Shown here: one piece after another, positions 61,101 through 64,000 of the stretch
Position numbering within the stretch: the first letter of the stretch is position 1
Layout: every line of letters begins with the position of its first letter
NCBI RefSeq assembly: GCF_030272615.1
Contig: NC_081414.1
Location: forward strand, 766,428,483 to 766,492,482
DNA length: 64,000 bases
From: Cryptomeria japonica
Taxonomy: Eukaryota; Streptophyta; Pinopsida; Cupressales; Cupressaceae
Direction: 5' to 3'
Translations under genes and position numbers: made by a program
The notes under the pieces: generated by a model
What the model was told of the DNA's origin: nothing
The model's input: only the letters and a program-made list of their open reading frames with translations
Database searches by the model: none

Positions 61101-62019
61101 CCTATGTAAGGAGTTCCAAAATGACTATTCTATTAATGCCTAGAGAGACAAGTGCCGATCAAAAAATTTCATTGATTTAAAAATCTGAATGTATATGTAA
61201 AGACCATAAAACACATATGGCAATATTAATTTATACTTTCAACTAGAAAAAATGAATTGCAATGGGAACAAAAAATGCTCTCAAACAATAGATAACCAAC
61301 AACCAAAGAATAATAACCTTAGCACTAACACCAAAAACTCCTAAATAAAGAGTCGTAGAAAACAAAACCCCCAAAATAGGAACCACGAGAATTAACAATT
61401 ACACCCCATAACCCACAAATAGCTACAAAGCAACGAAACATACATTGGGAGTGGGAATATACAATTAAACAACTCTTGCATTAACTTCCTCATCTTTGAA
61501 AAGTCTAGACCTCATGATTCAAAAGAATCAGACAATGTTGCCACCAATAAGAGGGTACAAACCTTGAACAAGAGACTTGTCATCAATGTATTTTCTTGGG
61601 ATTCCTTGACATAATATGAGCTATTGTTGAAGTTTACCCCAAATCTCCTAGTATTAAAACTCTAATGGTGATCCACCATTTGGTAGGACTAGTAAAGCTA
61701 TGCAAAGTCCCTAATGTAAAATCAACAAAATAATCTTTCATGTAATCGCTAATAGACTCGACATTTTTTCCCCTTTTCCAATCACAATTCACACCACTAT
61801 TATCATACTAAGTTAGGTAGTCACTTTTAACCAGTCTTCTCATCACATCCATGAAAGATTTGATATTCAAGAGAAAAGTAAAATTCTAGATTAGTCAAGA
61901 AGGAAGATGAAGGAAAATATGGAAGAAAAATAAACAAATTATGTAAAGAGTGAATTACAACCAAAACTTGAAGTTCACCAACTCTATCACCCCTTTTACT
62001 CACTATTTTGTTTTTTGAT

Positions 62020-62540
62020 TTAGTTTCTCCTATGCTAATGTATATTCATAAGTTCATCTATAGTAGGAGCTTTCACCAATGCAAGCTTGTCTTGAAGTTG
62101 AAAATTTAGCCCATTCACATACCAAAATCTTGATTGTTCTTCACTCTCCTATATATTTATCCAGATCTAAATCCTAATAAAATCTTCAATATAAGTCTAC
62201 ACTAGTTGATCCATTTGTTTTAAAACTTGAAAATCTTTAAACAATTTTTGTTGATCATCTAAGGGAAATAATCTTGAGCTCTTAGATGTTTCAACATTTT
62301 AGGGTAAAGCTTGATTTTTTCTTTTCCTTTTCTTCTTCTCAAATTTTGCACGTTTTCCCACCCTACAGATGTATGTGACTTCAAGTTGAAGGTAACAATT
62401 TTTACTCTTTTTTGATCATCTCCATCCATGTCTTCCATCTCAAAGTACTTCTCCAACTGTAAGATCCAATCTAGGAATATCTCAAGGTTGAGCTTGCCTT
62501 TAAAATCTAAAATTTGAAACTTCCACCTTTACTTTGAAAC
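62020..62540 (-). pseudogene. Ty3/gypsy gag remnant
   Basis: Read on the minus strand: FQILDFKGKLNLEIFLDWIL, QLEKYFEMEDMDGDDQKRVK, VTFNLKSHTSVGWENVQNLR, then PLDDQQKLFKDFQVLKQMDQ and YVNGLNFQLQDKLALVKAPT. This is the retrotransposon gag core (the sequence around W-LQLEKYF and A-WWENV). Several stops occur in the second half. Confidence 0.85.
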
Positions 62541-63235
62541 TTTATTTATTTAATGCTTGAATAAGTCTCTCAAGAGGGTCTAAAGCCCTAGTAACATTTG
62601 TTAACTTCTTTGGTTCCTCTTTGGACTCATCCAAGTGTAATTTGGCCCAAAGGGCCTTTAGCCCTTTAAAAACTTCATCAATGTTTCTTCAATGGCATAC
62701 ATTCCTCCTATTCATTCTATCCTAGTTCACATGGACTCCCCTCTAAGCCGTCACAAATTTCTTTGATACCAAAACTAATGCAGATTGAACCTCTCTTCTT
62801 TGCATGAAAGTATAAGTTTTGTCGTTCACTTCTCATTGATCTCCATGATATACTCTACTTCTAAAAGAAAAAAAAAAATATTATTGAAAAACAAAATAAT
62901 AAATACAAAGATATGTCCACCAATCATACAAAGCCCATACTCATTGAATTAGAATATGGTTGTGAAGGCTAGAAAGCACAAGTAACAATTCGTCAAGCAA
63001 AAAATTAAATTATTAATAGAAAAAAAATCCTCTCAAACAATAGAGAGACCAACACCCAAAAACAATAACCTCAAAACTAAAACCAAAAAGTCCTAAATAA
63101 GAAGTCACAAAAGGCAAAGCCCAAAAGATAGAAATGGCCAAAATTAGTAGTTACACCCCACAACTTGTGAATGATAAAGTAGAAAAATGCACAGGGAGCA
63201 TGAATCTATAATTAAATAACCATGAAATTAGACAT

Positions 63236-64000
63236 GACCTAGTATATATGGAGTGGGTGTTTTATATTATTAGGTAGCACAAATATATCATAGAGAGATA
63301 CTTACTAGATAGAGTCTTGAGGCAACTTGGGTGTTGATAGGATATCCTAGCAAGACCACACATATTTACTTGAGGGTATAGGAAAAGTAGGTAGTGGGGG
63401 TGATAAGTAGATAAGAGAATAGCATTAGATAATTTGGAGGGATTACAATTAGGAGTTTGGTAGTATAGGGAAGATGTGGTAGATGTAGTGTGGTGTAAGG
63501 ATATAAGGCATGGTCGGATTAGTTGAGGTTGGTGAGATTGATGATATTGATGGGCTAAACATTATGATAGAGGATAGTAGTTGTGAGGATAGAGTGGACA
63601 TGGAAATAAATGTAGAGGATAGGACAAAGAGTGCTAGCAGTAGTGGCATTAGTAGGAAGGGGATGGGATGGAGGAGAGGGAGATGATGCAATGAACATTG
63701 ATATTGGTTATGGAGGGGTACAAGATTGGAAAGGGTTATAGGTGCAGGTTCCTTAGATCTTGGAGTTAAAGGACCATTGATGGTAGTGCCCTTAGGTACA
63801 TGATGATGCACAAAGAGCCTTGGGTGAGAGATATCCACTAGGAATAGTGAGATTGCATGATTGTAGGGGATATGAATAGGTTCTAAGCAAATCATGATAT
63901 CTTATAGGTGGAGAGATATAGTATAAATGTGGATAGAGATGACTATTAGGCACAAATAGGGGTAGTGAGAAGTGAGAGGTATGTGTTGCAAGCGGATAGA
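63236..64000. other. No gene recognised at the right edge
   Basis: AG/TG-rich low-complexity sequence. The minus-strand ORF at 63449-63895 is dominated by S, L, P and I and has no family signature; it may be a decayed retroelement spacer. Confidence 0.5.

Larger units (their letters stand above)
56135..63235 (-). mobile_element. Decayed minus-strand Ty3/gypsy element
   Basis: The 5' LTR (minus) lies at about 63235-62779, with its primer-binding site TTTGGTATCAAAG at 62773-62761, and gag at about 62700-62020. LTR-like sequence recurs at 61240-61480 (CTCTCAAACAATAGA, TCCTAAATAA, TTACACCCCA) and its terminal part at 56135-56270 (ATTGAACCTCT, GATATGCTCTACTT). The 3' LTR may therefore be split by 4-5 kb of other sequence between 56.3 and 61.2 kb. 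Pol is absent. Confidence 0.6.

Overview
The window is plant nuclear DNA. It most resembles a gymnosperm, probably a conifer: one ordinary gene is stretched over about 34 kb by transposon-filled introns, and nearly everything else is old, degraded retrotransposon sequence. The organism is inferred from architecture and element types, not from a search.

The only clearly functional gene is a NEN-type DEDDh exonuclease (NAC45/86-dependent exonuclease-domain family) on the + strand. Six exons between 13270 and 47189 join in phase into a 504-residue protein. Introns 1, 3 and 5 are about 0.2 kb, intron 2 is 6.9 kb and intron 4 is 24.9 kb. Intron 4 appears to use a GC donor.

Intron 4 is a stack of insertions that target-site duplications (TSDs) put in order. 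A 5'-truncated LINE on the minus strand (about 22.6-24.7 kb and 44.6-45.2 kb) carries a Harbinger-like MITE (TSD TAA) and was split by a Ty1/copia element (24697-44559, TSD GTTTT). The copia element was split by a solo LTR (28391-29199, TSD CTGTA) and by a 12-kb insertion (30479-42486, TSD CATAT). The 12-kb insertion is the strangest object here. It holds two diverged copies, in inverted orientation, of one cassette: a periodic array of hairpin motifs, a long ORF of unknown function, and a conserved non-coding arm. The better copy also has a TATA box and a probable 5'UTR intron.

Upstream of the gene lie a decayed PPR pseudogene (1-510, minus), a degenerate Ty3/gypsy chromovirus with chromodomain (3431-10689) whose 5' LTR carries a 990-bp solo LTR (TSD ACTAG), and a possible solo LTR at 11383-12164. 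Downstream come an AT-rich tract, an RNase H-containing pseudogene (49.97-51.47 kb, minus), a deleted copia element with TSD CTATC (52787-55698), a tRNA-derived SINE (60.4 kb), a large TA/CA microsatellite (60.95 kb) and a decayed minus-strand Ty3/gypsy element with gag (56.1-63.2 kb). No rRNA, functional tRNA gene or CRISPR array was found.
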